Source of the DNA: Paractinoplanes maris
GTDB taxonomy: Bacteria; Actinomycetota; Actinomycetes; Mycobacteriales; Micromonosporaceae
Length of the DNA: 64,000 nucleotides
Direction of reading: 5' to 3'
Assembly: GCF_023544465.1 (NCBI RefSeq)
Contig: NZ_JALPVL010000001.1
Location: forward strand, 868,001 to 932,000
Shown: one piece after another, positions 1-8,334 of the stretch
Numbering within the stretch: position 1 is the stretch's first letter
Layout: each line of letters starts with the position of its first letter
Notes under the pieces: generated by a model
Database searches by the model: none
What the model was told of the DNA's origin: nothing
Seen by the model: only the letters and a program-made list of their open reading frames with translations
Made by a program: the position numbers and the translations under genes

Positions 1-1039
1 GGTCGTCGATGGCCACCTTGAGGTCGCGAGCGGTCGTGCCCGAGAAGAACTCGGTGCCCGGGTCGCCGTTGACGTCGTACGCCGTGGTGGTCAGTTTGTT
101 GACGCTGGTCGCCAGCGACTTGGCCACGTCGTCGAGCTGCTTGGCGATGCCCGGGATGATGGTGTTCATCGTGTCCAGCATCGAGCCCATCGTGCCGCCG
201 GCGACAGCCGTCGTGTCGGTGCCCTGCCACTTGAGCGCGACCTGCGTGTTCGCGTCCCAGGAGTCGAGGTTGGGCGGGCCGGCGAGCACCAGCTTGCGGG
301 TGGAGAAGTCACTGACCAGCGGCGACGCCCCGACATAGACATTGATCGAACCGTCGTCCTTGGCCAGGGCGGTCGCGCCGACCAGCTCGGACAGCTTCAT
401 GACGGCGACGTCGCGCTGATCCTGGAGCTCGTTCGTCTCGAGACCGGCGGCCCGGGCGACCACGACCTGGTTGTTCATCTTGGCGATGTTGTCGGCCATC
501 GTGTTGACCTGGTCGACGTACGCGCTCATCTCGTTCAGGTTCGCGCCGAACTGACTGGCCAGCGAGGCCCGGGTGTCGTTCAGCGTGATCGCCACGGTCC
601 GGCTCTTCTCGAGCAGGGACGAGCGGGTCGACGGGTCCTGCCAGTTGTTGGCGACGTCGTTCCAGCCGTCCCACATGTCGTGCAGACGGGCCTGCAACGC
701 GGTGTCGCTGGGCTCGGCCAGCACGCTCTCGATCTGCTCGTACGTCGCCTTCTGCGCGGCCAGGTACGAGGAGTTCGCGTGCTCGGTGCGGCCCCGCTCC
801 TCCAGATAGGCGTTGCGGCCACGCTCGACGCCGGCCACGGTGACACCGTTGCCGACCTGCGTGGTCGTCGCGTACACACCGGGGTTCAGGCTGCCGGTCT
901 GCGACGCCATCCGGACCCGCTGCTTGGTGTAACCCTCGGTGTTCGCGTTGGCGATGTTCTGGCCCGTGACGTCCAGGCCCCGGCGCTGCGCGTAGAGCGA
1001 GGTGAGCGCCGTGTTGATCCCACTGAAGCTGCTAGCCAT
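1..1039 (-). CDS. flgK: Flagellar hook-associated protein 1 FlgK (3' end outside window)
   Basis: FlgK is the first hook-filament junction protein, exported by the flagellar type III system. The reading frame starts at the ATG ending at 1039 and stays open to the left edge, giving about 346 residues. The N-terminus has the rod/hook family signature: a short helix, then 'LDVTGQNIANANTEGY' at about residues 24-39. A long helical region (about 110-230) follows, as in FlgK coiled-coil domains. It lies 1 base downstream of the flgN stop, so flgN and flgK are probably co-transcribed. The C-terminal D0 helix and any flgL lie beyond the window. Confidence 0.93.
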   Translation of the reverse strand, partial: MASSFSGINTALTSLYAQRRGLDVTGQNIANANTEGYTKQRVRMASQTGSLNPGVYATTTQVGNGVTVAGVERGRNAYLEERGRTEHANSSYLAAQKATYEQIESVLAEPSDTALQARLHDMWDGWNDVANNWQDPSTRSSLLEKSRTVAITLNDTRASLASQFGANLNEMSAYVDQVNTMADNIAKMNNQVVVARAAGLETNELQDQRDVAVMKLSELVGATALAKDDGSINVYVGASPLVSDFSTRKLVLAGPPNLDSWDANTQVALKWQGTDTTAVAGGTMGSMLDTMNTIIPGIAKQLDDVAKSLATSVNKLTTTAYDVNGDPGTEFFSGTTARDLKVAIDD

Positions 1040-1040
1040 C

Positions 1041-1526
1041 TCAGATCGCCTCATCCACCAGGCTCGAGCGGCGGATGCCGCCGGAAACGGTCTGCCCCTG
1101 CGGACCGTAGGTTTCCACAGTTTCGGCGAACGCGAGCATGGTTTCGCGGGCTGCGCGTTGACCGGCCGTGAGCAGGTCACGGTTGACGTCGGCGAGTGCG
1201 CTGATCTCGGAGGTCAGCAGCAGGAACGCCTTGCGGTGCTGATGCAGGAGGTCGGACCAGGGCGCGGGGGCGGCATCGGCCAGCTCGCCGAGCGAGGCCT
1301 CCGGAGCCAGGCCCAGCTCGACCGCCACGTCCTGGGCATAGGCGGCGCGAATGACCTCGGTCTGCCGGATCTGCTCCAGCACCACCTCGACCTCCCGGGT
1401 GGCGTGGCTGAGCCAGCGCGAACGGTTGGCCGCGAGGAGCAACTGCTCCTCCTCGAGCTTGAACAGCAGCATCTCGAGCAGCTCACGTGAACGCCACAGG
1501 ACGCTGGCCAGGTCGGTGAGACTCAC
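1041..1526 (-). CDS. flgN: Flagellar export chaperone FlgN
   Basis: A 161-residue, all-helical, Leu- and Glu-rich protein next to flgK, as expected for FlgN, the cytoplasmic chaperone that keeps FlgK and FlgL export-competent. I chose the GTG start at 1526 because GGAGG lies just upstream. A longer in-frame start at 1598 would add 24 Arg-rich residues and overlap the predicted promoter -10. The first residues 'SLTDLASVLWRSRELLEMLL' match the helical N-terminus of the family. It is transcribed away from fliC, and a promoter with CTCA and GCCGAC elements lies at 1589-1616. Confidence 0.85.
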   Translation of the reverse strand: MSLTDLASVLWRSRELLEMLLFKLEEEQLLLAANRSRWLSHATREVEVVLEQIRQTEVIRAAYAQDVAVELGLAPEASLGELADAAPAPWSDLLHQHRKAFLLLTSEISALADVNRDLLTAGQRAARETMLAFAETVETYGPQGQTVSGGIRRSSLVDEAI

Positions 1527-1588
1527 CCTGGTCCTCCGTCTCGCCTCTGATCGGGGCACGCCCTCACGACGAACCCGCTCATTCGGAC

Positions 1589-1648
1589 ACGTCGGCACGT
1601 CTGCGACGCCGCTGAGGAATTTCCCCCGATCCGGTGCATTCCGGGTTC
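1589..1648 (-). promoter_or_regulatory. FliA-type promoter of flgN-flgK with a degenerate upstream direct repeat
   Basis: On the minus strand CTCA (1613-1616) is followed by 16 bases and GCCGACGT (1589-1596), the pattern found before other flagellar units here. Upstream, GAACCCG-GAAT-GCACCGG (1631-1648) resembles a GCA(A/C)CCG direct repeat with one mismatch in each half. Its distance to the -35 (14 bases) differs from the 7 bases at flgB and flbD, so the box is less certain than the promoter. Confidence 0.5.
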
Positions 1649-1711
1649 ATGTGAGTTCGGCTCGGGTTTCTTGGCGTTCGCCGGAAATGGGCGAGGAAAT
1701 CTCGCAGACTG

Positions 1712-1740
1712 CTCATGAACCGTCGGCAACGCGCCGATCG
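1712..1740 (+). promoter_or_regulatory. FliA-type promoter of fliC
   Basis: CTCA (1712-1715), a 17-base spacer and GCCGATCG (1733-1740) precede fliC by about 70 bases. No GCA(A/C)CCG direct repeat is present at the position where flgB and flbD have one. The flagellin gene may therefore depend on the sigma factor alone. Confidence 0.5.
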
Positions 1741-1807
1741 GGCTGGCGTCACGCCACGGCCCCATGGATGGGCCGGCTCCAGACCCCTCTCAAGGAGGAA
1801 GCAACCC

Positions 1808-3088
1808 ATGGGTCTTCGCATCAATCAGAACATCGCCGCGCAGAACGCCTACCGGAACCTGTCGGTCACCGACAGCCAGATGTCGAAGTCGCTGGAGAAG
1901 TTGTCCAGTGGTTTCCGCATCAACCGGGCTGCCGACGACGCGGCCGGTCTCTCCATCTCCGAGGGCCTGCGTTCGCAGATCGGCGGCCTCAAGGTGGCCG
2001 TCCGCAACACCCAGGACGGCGTCAGCGTCGCGCAGACCGCTGAAGGTGCGCTCAACGAGACGACCGCCATCCTGCAGCGTATGCGTGACCTGTCGGTGCA
2101 GGCGGCCAACGCGGGAGCCACTGACACCTCGGCCTCCGAGGCCGCCAACAAGGAAATGGGCCAGCTGAACGCCGAGTTGGACCGTATCGGCAAGAGCACC
2201 GCGTTCGGCAAGCAGAACCTGCTCGACGGCACCTTCGGCGCCACCAAGCAGGCGGCCGGCACCCGGATGGATGGCACCACCACGGGCGCCGCGGCCTCGC
2301 TCCCGGCGGGCGTCACCGGCACCGGCACCTTCACCTTCTCGCTGGAGAAGGTCGGCGGTCTCACCAAGTCGCCCAACGGCACCGACATCTCGACCGGTGG
2401 CTCTCCGATTCAGGTCTCGGTTGACAAGGTCGCCGCGGACGCCTCGCCGCAGGATCTGGCCAAGGCGGTCAACGCAGGCCTCGAGAAGGCGCTGAAGGCG
2501 GCCGGCTTCCAGGGCAACGAGATCACGATGTCGGCGAAGGTCGACAGCCAGAACCGCACCACGTTCAACGTCAACGGTAGCGGGGACTTCTCGATCACCA
2601 ACGACACGAACATCGGCACGGCCAGCTCCGTCGACACCACCACGGGCGTCAACTCCGGTGGTCTGGGCGTCGACCTGACCACGATGAAGGCCACCGGCGG
2701 CAACACCGGCAAGTTCCAGGTCGGCGCGAACGCCAACCAGAAGATCGGCATCGCGATCGGTGGCGTCGACTCCGAGTCGCTCGGCACCGCCGCCCTCAAC
2801 CTGACCAAGGACCCCGACGCCGCGCTCAAGGCGATCGACAGGGCCCTTTCGTCGGTCACCGAGAGCCGCGCCACGCTCGGTGCCGTGCAGAACCGGTTCG
2901 AGCACACGATCAACAACCTGAACGTCTCGGTCGAGAACCTGTCCGCGTCGGAGTCGCGTATCCGTGACACCGACATGGCCCAGGAGATGGTGTCGTTCAC
3001 CCGGTCGCAGATCCTGACCCAGGCCGGCACCTCGATGCTGTCGCAGGCCAACCAGTCCGCGCAGAACGTCCTCTCGCTCCTGCGCTAA
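1808..3088 (+). CDS. fliC: Flagellin
   Basis: Filament subunit, 426 residues. The N-terminal D0/D1 helices (about 1-170) begin 'MGLRINQNIAAQNAYRNL', and the conserved C-terminal D0/D1 (about 340-426) ends in 'LSQANQSAQNVLSLLR', the terminal export and polymerisation segment. Between them is a Gly/Thr/Ser-rich variable region (about 180-320) forming the surface domain. The ATG at 1808 follows AAGGAGG with good spacing; an in-frame upstream GTG lacks this support. The gene appears monocistronic: it has its own promoter and a hairpin follows it. No fliW or csrA, common partners of flagellin control, is seen in the window. Confidence 0.97.
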   Translation: MGLRINQNIAAQNAYRNLSVTDSQMSKSLEKLSSGFRINRAADDAAGLSISEGLRSQIGGLKVAVRNTQDGVSVAQTAEGALNETTAILQRMRDLSVQAANAGATDTSASEAANKEMGQLNAELDRIGKSTAFGKQNLLDGTFGATKQAAGTRMDGTTTGAAASLPAGVTGTGTFTFSLEKVGGLTKSPNGTDISTGGSPIQVSVDKVAADASPQDLAKAVNAGLEKALKAAGFQGNEITMSAKVDSQNRTTFNVNGSGDFSITNDTNIGTASSVDTTTGVNSGGLGVDLTTMKATGGNTGKFQVGANANQKIGIAIGGVDSESLGTAALNLTKDPDAALKAIDRALSSVTESRATLGAVQNRFEHTINNLNVSVENLSASESRIRDTDMAQEMVSFTRSQILTQAGTSMLSQANQSAQNVLSLLR

Positions 3089-3137
3089 CCGAACTGCCAC
3101 CGTCAGCAACTGAATATCTCGCGCAAGCGACCGAATA
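3085..3137 (+). promoter_or_regulatory. Promoter of fliD with degenerate TcrA-like box
   Basis: CTAACCG-AACT-GCCACCG (3085-3102; 3 mismatches in 14 to the GCA(A/C)CCG direct repeat) is followed after exactly 7 bases by CTGA (3110-3113), 16 bases, then ACCGAATA (3130-3137). Each element is weaker than at flgB, but the spacings are the same. The box overlaps the last codons and stop of fliC. Confidence 0.4.
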
Positions 3138-3140
3138 GGT

Positions 3141-3169
3141 GGGGGTAGCCGTCACAAGCGGCTGCCCCC
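3141..3169 (+). terminator. Hairpin after fliC
   Basis: An 11-base stem, GGGGGTAGCCG at 3141-3151 and CGGCTGCCCCC at 3159-3169, with one T-G pair and a 7-base loop. There is no T tract. It fits fliC termination but also lies where fliD transcription would begin. Confidence 0.55.
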
Positions 3170-3200
3170 GCTCTCGTTCAGCAGTGAAAGGCAGGCTCCG

Positions 3201-4589
3201 GTGAGCAGTTCGGTAGACGGACTCGTCAGTGGCCTTCAGACATCCACGATGATCAACTCGTTGATGCAGGTGGAGGCTGCACCCCAGACCCGCCTCAAGT
3301 CGAAGGTGACTACGGCCCAGACCGCGATCGCCTCATATCAGTCGGTCAACGCCGCTCTGACCTCGCTCAAGGGTGCCGCGGACACCCTCGGCCAGCTCAG
3401 CACGTGGCGCGCGGTCAAGCCGACCTCCAGCTCGAGCAGCGTGACCGCAACCGCCGTGACCGGCACCAACGCGGCGTCGGGCACCACGGTGTTCAACGTC
3501 AAGAGCCTCGCCAAGAACCAGATCACCACGGCCAAGGTGCCCACCAGCGGCGACATCAGCTCAGGCACCATCCAGATCACCACCGGCCCGCTCGACAACA
3601 GCGCCAACGACAAAACCCACACGATCAATCTCGGCGACGACAAGTCGGCCAAGGGCGTCGCCGCCGCGATCAACGCGGCCGGCATCGGCATCAAGGCAAC
3701 CGTGGTCACCACCGGTGGTGCCCACGACATCCTGCAGATCAGTGGCGCCAAAACCGGCACCAACGCCGCCTTCCGGATCGACAGCGGCCTGGAGGGCGTC
3801 GCGTCGCCTCTGACCAACGTGGCGTCGGCCTCCAACGCTCAGCTGGACATCGGCGGCGGCGATGACAAGGCCGCGGACGGTGGCTACAGCGTCACCAGCG
3901 AGACGAACACTTTCGCCAAGCTCATGCCGGGTGTCTCGATCACTGTCTCGAAGCTCGAGAACGACGTGACCGTCACTTCCGAGCAGGACGTGAGCGGCAT
4001 CGCCAGCAAGATCCAGGCGCTGGTGGACGCGGCGAACAGCACGCTCACCGAGGTCGGCAACCAGACCGCTTACAACGCCGCCACCAAGAAGGGCTCGCCG
4101 CTGACCGGCGACTTCTCGGTGCGCAACATCTCGCAGACCCTGCTCGGCAAGATCAGCCTCGGCCTGACCTACACCAATCCGTCGTACGACAAGGCCCAGG
4201 AGGATCCGGCCAACAAGGCCACCCTCCAGAAGATCTCCATCTCGTTGTCGAAGCTCGGCGTGGAACTCGACCGGAGCGGCAAGCTGACCTTCGACTCGTC
4301 GAAGTTCACCACCTCATACAACGAGAACCCGACCCAGATCCAGGCGGCCGGCATCGAGTTCGCCGACCAGATGGAGAAGTACGCGGGCGACCAGACGACC
4401 AACATCACCTCGGTCATCACCGGCCGCAAGAACGAGATCGACGGGCTCAACACGCAGATCAGCGGCTGGGACCTTCGGCTCGCGGCCAAGCGGACCGCAC
4501 TGCAGAAGCAGTACGCCGATCTGGAGACCTCACTGGGCAAGCTCAAGAACCAGTCCACCTGGCTCGCCGGCCAGCTCTCCGGCCTCTGA
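3201..4589 (+). CDS. fliD: Flagellar filament cap protein FliD
   Basis: FliD (HAP2) caps the growing filament and inserts flagellin. The 462-residue product starts with the typical 'SSVDGLVSGLQTSTMINSLM' segment (FliD_N, about 1-100). It has a Ser/Thr-rich middle with FlgK/FliD-type repeats and a C-terminal coiled coil (about 390-462). It starts at GTG 3201 after GAAAGG. fliS follows 46 bases downstream, giving the common fliD-fliS order. Length is normal for the family. Confidence 0.95.
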   Translation: MSSSVDGLVSGLQTSTMINSLMQVEAAPQTRLKSKVTTAQTAIASYQSVNAALTSLKGAADTLGQLSTWRAVKPTSSSSSVTATAVTGTNAASGTTVFNVKSLAKNQITTAKVPTSGDISSGTIQITTGPLDNSANDKTHTINLGDDKSAKGVAAAINAAGIGIKATVVTTGGAHDILQISGAKTGTNAAFRIDSGLEGVASPLTNVASASNAQLDIGGGDDKAADGGYSVTSETNTFAKLMPGVSITVSKLENDVTVTSEQDVSGIASKIQALVDAANSTLTEVGNQTAYNAATKKGSPLTGDFSVRNISQTLLGKISLGLTYTNPSYDKAQEDPANKATLQKISISLSKLGVELDRSGKLTFDSSKFTTSYNENPTQIQAAGIEFADQMEKYAGDQTTNITSVITGRKNEIDGLNTQISGWDLRLAAKRTALQKQYADLETSLGKLKNQSTWLAGQLSGL

Positions 4590-4635
4590 TCCATCGCCCC
4601 GACCAGCCATCGCAGGGCCCTGACTTAGGAGACCG

Positions 4636-5022
4636 ATGACCGTGACCGCCCCAAACCTCCGCAACCGCTACCTGCAGGACTCGATCCAGACCGCCTCGCC
4701 GGCCAAGCTGCTGACCATGCTCTACGACCGCCTCGTCCTCGACCTCGTCCAGGGTGAGGAGGCCATCCGGGCCAAGGAGATCGAGAACGCGCACGAGAAG
4801 CTCTCGCACGCTCAGGAGATCCTCATCGAGCTTCAGGTCAGCCTCGACGTCGAGGCCTGGTCCGGCGCTCCCGGGCTGGCCAACCTCTACAGCTATCTGA
4901 TCACCGAGCTGATCGGGGCCAACGTCACCAAGGACGCCGACCGGGTGGCCGTCTGCCGCGGTTTCGTCGAGCCGCTGCGCGACGCCTGGCGAGAGGCGGC
5001 CGCGTCGGCGGTCGCCCACTGA
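4636..5022 (+). CDS. fliS: Flagellin export chaperone FliS
   Basis: A 128-residue helical-bundle chaperone that binds the flagellin C-terminus and prevents premature polymerisation. The N-terminal 'NRYLQDSIQTASPAKLLTMLYD' region (residues about 8-29) is the family signature. The ATG at 4636 follows TTAGGAG. Downstream is a small gene in the position often held by fliT. Confidence 0.93.
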   Translation: MTVTAPNLRNRYLQDSIQTASPAKLLTMLYDRLVLDLVQGEEAIRAKEIENAHEKLSHAQEILIELQVSLDVEAWSGAPGLANLYSYLITELIGANVTKDADRVAVCRGFVEPLRDAWREAAASAVAH

Positions 5023-5038
5023 CGAGCGGGGGATCGAC

Positions 5039-5362
5039 GTGAGCGGCGGCGACTGGCGGGACGCCTGGAGCGAGGCGCTGGACGAGCTGGAGCTCGACGT
5101 GGCCACGGTCGAGGCGATGCTCGACGACGAGCACCGGCACGCCGAGACGCCGCCGGCCAGCATCTGGAAGCCGCCGACCGAGCTGGGCGCGCTGCCGCTG
5201 GAGCTCAAGCCGCGGGCCGACGAGATCCTGACCCGCCAGCTCCAGGCGGCCGAGGAAATCGCCCGCCGGATGACCGCCACCCGCCAGCAGATGACGATGA
5301 CGAAGAAGATCGAGACCGGCGAGGCCGTCAAACGCCCCGTCTACGTCGATCGGGCCATGTAG
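5039..5362 (+). CDS. Small protein downstream of fliS (FliT-position, function unknown)
   Basis: The 107-residue product starts at GTG 5039, preceded by GGGGGAT, 16 bases after fliS. It is acidic at the N-terminus and has a helical, Gln/Arg/Met-rich C-terminal half (about 65-95) that could pack with a partner. It has no signal peptide or membrane segment. Position suggests a FliT-like export chaperone or an accessory filament factor, but I see no motif that proves this. A strong terminator follows directly, so it closes the fliD-fliS unit. Confidence 0.7.
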   Translation: MSGGDWRDAWSEALDELELDVATVEAMLDDEHRHAETPPASIWKPPTELGALPLELKPRADEILTRQLQAAEEIARRMTATRQQMTMTKKIETGEAVKRPVYVDRAM

Positions 5363-5376
5363 AAGGACAGACCATC

Positions 5377-5410
5377 GTCCCGGCTCCCCACCTGGGGGCC
5401 GGGACGTTTT
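5377..5410 (+). terminator. Rho-independent terminator of the fliD-fliS unit
   Basis: GTCCCGG at 5377-5383 pairs with CCGGGAC at 5399-5405. The stem continues through CCCC/GGGG with one bulged T and a 4-base loop, and is followed by GTTTTC. Confidence 0.85.
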
Positions 5411-5413
5411 CGT

Positions 5414-5466
5414 GCAACCGGCTGGCAACCGTCTGACACTCAGCGGATCGCCGGAGCCGCCGAAAT
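5414..5466 (+). promoter_or_regulatory. Promoter of the flgB operon with exact TcrA-type direct repeat
   Basis: GCAACCG-GCTG-GCAACCG at 5414-5431 is two perfect 7-base repeats 4 bases apart. It matches the TcrA box consensus I recall from Actinoplanes missouriensis. Seven bases later come CTCA (5439-5442), 16 bases, and GCCGAAAT (5459-5466), a sigma-28/WhiG-like pair. A start near 5474 would leave a leader of about 65 bases before flgB. Confidence 0.75.
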
Positions 5467-5538
5467 GCATGGTACGAGCGACGGAACGCTCACCGAACTG
5501 CCACGGATCGGCACCTTGGAACGACACAAGGAGCTGCT

Positions 5539-5886
5539 GTGTTCGACGACGTCTCCACGTCCTCCCTGCGCGTCGCGGCCTCCGGCCTGGCGGCACGGCA
5601 GAGCGCCATCGCCAACAACATCGCCAACATCGAGACCCCTGGCTATCGGGCCCGTAAGGTCGAGTTCGAAGAGGCGTTGCGCGGTGCCGTCGCCAAGGGC
5701 ATGTCGCCCCTGGGCGTCGCCCCGCAGACCCGCTCGTCGCTGGAGCCCACCCGGCTCAACGGCAGCAACGTCAACCTCGACGAGGAAACCCTCTCCCACA
5801 TCGACACGACCATGCGCTACCAGCTGACTCTGCGGGCGATGGACACCAAGTACTCGATGCTGCGCGACGCGATCAAGGGAGTCTGA
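5539..5886 (+). CDS. flgB: Flagellar proximal rod protein FlgB
   Basis: Rod component, 115 residues, normal for FlgB. The signature 'QSAIANNIANIETPGYRAR' sits at about residues 21-39, with a C-terminal amphipathic helix. The GTG at 5539 follows AAGGAG. It is the first gene of a long plus-strand operon encoding rod, MS ring, switch and export ATPase, and has the best promoter/operator in the window upstream. flgC starts 2 bases after its stop. Confidence 0.95.
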   Translation: MFDDVSTSSLRVAASGLAARQSAIANNIANIETPGYRARKVEFEEALRGAVAKGMSPLGVAPQTRSSLEPTRLNGSNVNLDEETLSHIDTTMRYQLTLRAMDTKYSMLRDAIKGV

Positions 5887-5888
5887 GC

Positions 5889-6281
5889 ATGAGCACTTTC
5901 AACGCGATCGGCGTCGCCGGCACCGGTGTGACCGTCTACCGCAAGTGGCTGGACGCCGTGTCGGACAACATCGCCAACATGGACAACACCGTCCGGACCT
6001 CGGAGAAGGCGTTCCAGGCCCGGTACATCCTCGCCCAGGAGGCCCAGGACGGTAACGGCGCCCAGGTCGGCGGGGTGGCCTTCGGCAGCGCCGAGGGTGT
6101 GCTGGTGCACGAGCCGGACAACCCGCTGGCTGACAGCCAGGGCTACGTGCGCAAGGCGGACATCGACCTGAGCTCGCAGATGGCCCAGATGATGATGGCC
6201 CAGCGCGCCTATCAGGCCAACCTCGCGGTCGTGGACCGCGCGAAGGACTCCTACACCGCTGCGATCAACCTCGGAAAGTGA
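5889..6281 (+). CDS. flgC: Flagellar proximal rod protein FlgC
   Basis: Rod component, 130 residues. It has the family motif 'LDAVSDNIANMDNTV' near residues 21-35 and a C-terminal helix with 'MMAQRAYQANLAVVDRAKD'. Length and order (flgB-flgC-fliE) are standard. Start ATG 5889 lies within 3 bases of the flgB stop, so translation is probably coupled. Confidence 0.95.
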   Translation: MSTFNAIGVAGTGVTVYRKWLDAVSDNIANMDNTVRTSEKAFQARYILAQEAQDGNGAQVGGVAFGSAEGVLVHEPDNPLADSQGYVRKADIDLSSQMAQMMMAQRAYQANLAVVDRAKDSYTAAINLGK

Positions 6282-6289
6282 GGTAGGCG

Positions 6290-6634
6290 ATGACCTCCCC
6301 GATCAGCCCGATCGGCGGTTTCTCGCCGGTCTCCGGGCTCGACGCGATCAGCGGCGTCGGTGGCACCGGTGCCCTGGGCGGCACTGAGAAAGTCACCGCG
6401 GCGCAGGGCGAGCACGAGAGCTTCGCGAGCATGCTCTCGCGCGGGCTCGAGAGTGTCTCGGCCTCGCAGGCCAAAGCCAATGACCTCGCCGTCCAGGTCG
6501 CCCAGGGCACGCTCAACGACCCGGCGCAATACACCATGGCAGCCAACGAAGCTCAGCTCGGCCAGCAGCTCACTCTCGCCGTTCGCAACAAGGCCGTGGA
6601 AGCTTTCCAGGAAATCATGAGGATGCAGGCCTGA
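6290..6634 (+). CDS. fliE: Flagellar hook-basal body protein FliE
   Basis: FliE links the MS ring to the rod. The product has 114 residues with a Gly/Ser-rich N-terminal half and a conserved helical C-terminus (about 55-114) ending 'AVRNKAVEAFQEIMRMQ', the family signature. The start is ATG 6290 after GAGGTAGG. fliF begins one base after its stop. Confidence 0.92.
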   Translation: MTSPISPIGGFSPVSGLDAISGVGGTGALGGTEKVTAAQGEHESFASMLSRGLESVSASQAKANDLAVQVAQGTLNDPAQYTMAANEAQLGQQLTLAVRNKAVEAFQEIMRMQA

Positions 6635-6635
6635 G

Positions 6636-8261
6636 ATGACCGACCGCCTTCCCGCTCCGGTTCGCCGCGTCACGGACACGTTCCGGTCCTTCACACCGGG
6701 ACAGAAGGCCGTCACGATCGCGGCTGTAGTCGCCCTCGTCATCGGCGCGTACTTCTTCGCCACGTGGGCGTCGAAGCCCTCGTACTCCATTCTGTTCAAC
6801 AACCTCTCGTCCAAGGACGCCAGCGCGATCGTCGAGTCGCTGAAGAAGACCGGTACGAGTTACGAGCTGGCCAACGACGGCCAGACCGTGCTCGTACCGC
6901 AGGACCAGGTGAACGACCTGCGCCTGTCGCTGAGCGGCGAGGGCCTGCCGGGCGACGCCGGCACCGGCTACGCGCTGCTCGACCAGCAGGGCATCACCAC
7001 CAGCGACTTCATGCAGCAGACGAACTACCAGCGGGCGCTCGAGGGCGAGCTGTCCACCACGATCAAGTCGATCGAGGGGGTCGAGGCGGCCACCGTGCAC
7101 CTCGTCATCCCCAAGAAGGACGTCTTCGCCGACGAGCAGGACAAGCCGACCGCCTCGGTGCTGGTGGCCTCGAGCTCGACCCAGCCGCTGAGCGGCGATC
7201 AGGTGCAGGCCATCGTGCACCTGGTCGCCTCGAGCGTCGAGGGCCTCGATCCGACCGAGATCACCGTGGCCGGCGCGGACGGCAAGATCCTCTCCACCGG
7301 TGGTGGTGCGGCCATCGGCACCGGCGGGGACAGCGGGACGGAAGCGCAGACCGTCGCCTTCCAGAACCGGATGAACTCCTCGCTCCAGAAGATCGTCGAG
7401 AGCCTGGTCGGCCCGGGCAACGCGGTGGTGCAGACCAGCGCCCAGCTCGACTTCGACCAGACGCAGACGCAGAGCCGGACCTACAACGCGGACCCGTCGG
7501 TGCCCGCCCTCTCCGAGCAGAACACCCGTGAGGCCTACAACGCCGCGGACAACTGCGCCGGCGGGGTGCTCGGCCCCGACAACATCGCCGGCCCCGGCTG
7601 TTCGGCGGGCGGCGCCAGCAGCGGTCCCGGCCAGTACGAGAACAGCTCCAGCGTCCGCAACAACGCGCTCAACGAGATCAACGAGACCCGGAAGAGCGCG
7701 CCCGGCGGGATCAAGAAGCTCAACGTGGCTGTCCTGCTCAACAGCAACGTGGCCGGCACCATCGACCCGGCCCAGGTGCAGCAGCTGGTCACCGCGGCCG
7801 CCGGCATCGACAGCACCCGCGGCGACACGATCGCGGTCTCGGCCATGCCGTTCGACCAGAGCGCCGCCAAGGCCGCGCAGGAGGCCCTGAGCGCCTCCAG
7901 TGCCGCCGCCCAGCAGGCCAAGCAGATGTCCCTGATCAAGACCGGCGCGCTCGGTGCGCTCGTCCTGATCCTGATGTTCCTGGCCTGGCGGTTCAGCCGC
8001 AAGAGCAGCAAGCGCCGGGGCCTGACCGCTGAGGAGCGCAAGCACCTCGAGGACATGCAGGCCGCACTCGAGGCGCAGCGGCTGGCCGAACTCAACCAGG
8101 CGATCCCGGCTCAGATGCTGGAGGCCGGGATGGGCCTGGACGACACGAACGTGCAGGCTCGCGAGGAACGCCAGCGGGAGATCGAGCAGATGGTCAAAGA
8201 TCAACCTGATGAGATGGCGGTGCTTCTGCGCGGCTGGCTGGCCGCCGACACGACGCGCTGA
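6636..8261 (+). CDS. fliF: Flagellar MS-ring protein FliF
   Basis: FliF forms the membrane ring that houses the export gate. The 541-residue product has a first membrane helix at about 27-46, ring-building domains (about 50-220), a flexible extracytoplasmic loop, a second membrane helix at about 436-454 and a cytoplasmic tail that contacts FliG. The loop near residue 305 carries two cysteines about 16 residues apart in a Gly-rich stretch, which is unusual and might form a disulfide. It overlaps no neighbour. A 73-base gap leads to fliG. Confidence 0.95.
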   Translation: MTDRLPAPVRRVTDTFRSFTPGQKAVTIAAVVALVIGAYFFATWASKPSYSILFNNLSSKDASAIVESLKKTGTSYELANDGQTVLVPQDQVNDLRLSLSGEGLPGDAGTGYALLDQQGITTSDFMQQTNYQRALEGELSTTIKSIEGVEAATVHLVIPKKDVFADEQDKPTASVLVASSSTQPLSGDQVQAIVHLVASSVEGLDPTEITVAGADGKILSTGGGAAIGTGGDSGTEAQTVAFQNRMNSSLQKIVESLVGPGNAVVQTSAQLDFDQTQTQSRTYNADPSVPALSEQNTREAYNAADNCAGGVLGPDNIAGPGCSAGGASSGPGQYENSSSVRNNALNEINETRKSAPGGIKKLNVAVLLNSNVAGTIDPAQVQQLVTAAAGIDSTRGDTIAVSAMPFDQSAAKAAQEALSASSAAAQQAKQMSLIKTGALGALVLILMFLAWRFSRKSSKRRGLTAEERKHLEDMQAALEAQRLAELNQAIPAQMLEAGMGLDDTNVQAREERQREIEQMVKDQPDEMAVLLRGWLAADTTR

Positions 8262-8334
8262 CCTTTCCGGCGGCGATCGGCTGGAGCCGGTCGCCGCGGG
8301 GTTGATTTCCTGCTGACGGTCCGAGGAGTACGCG

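Noticed and set aside
1691..1705. Palindrome GCGAGGAAATCTCGC upstream of fliC
   Set aside because: Short arms (5 bases) and seen only once in full form; a similar GAGGAAATCTC at 19881 looks like chance.
1790..3109. A 439-codon minus-strand open frame
   Set aside because: Antisense shadow of fliC, whose protein is unmistakable.
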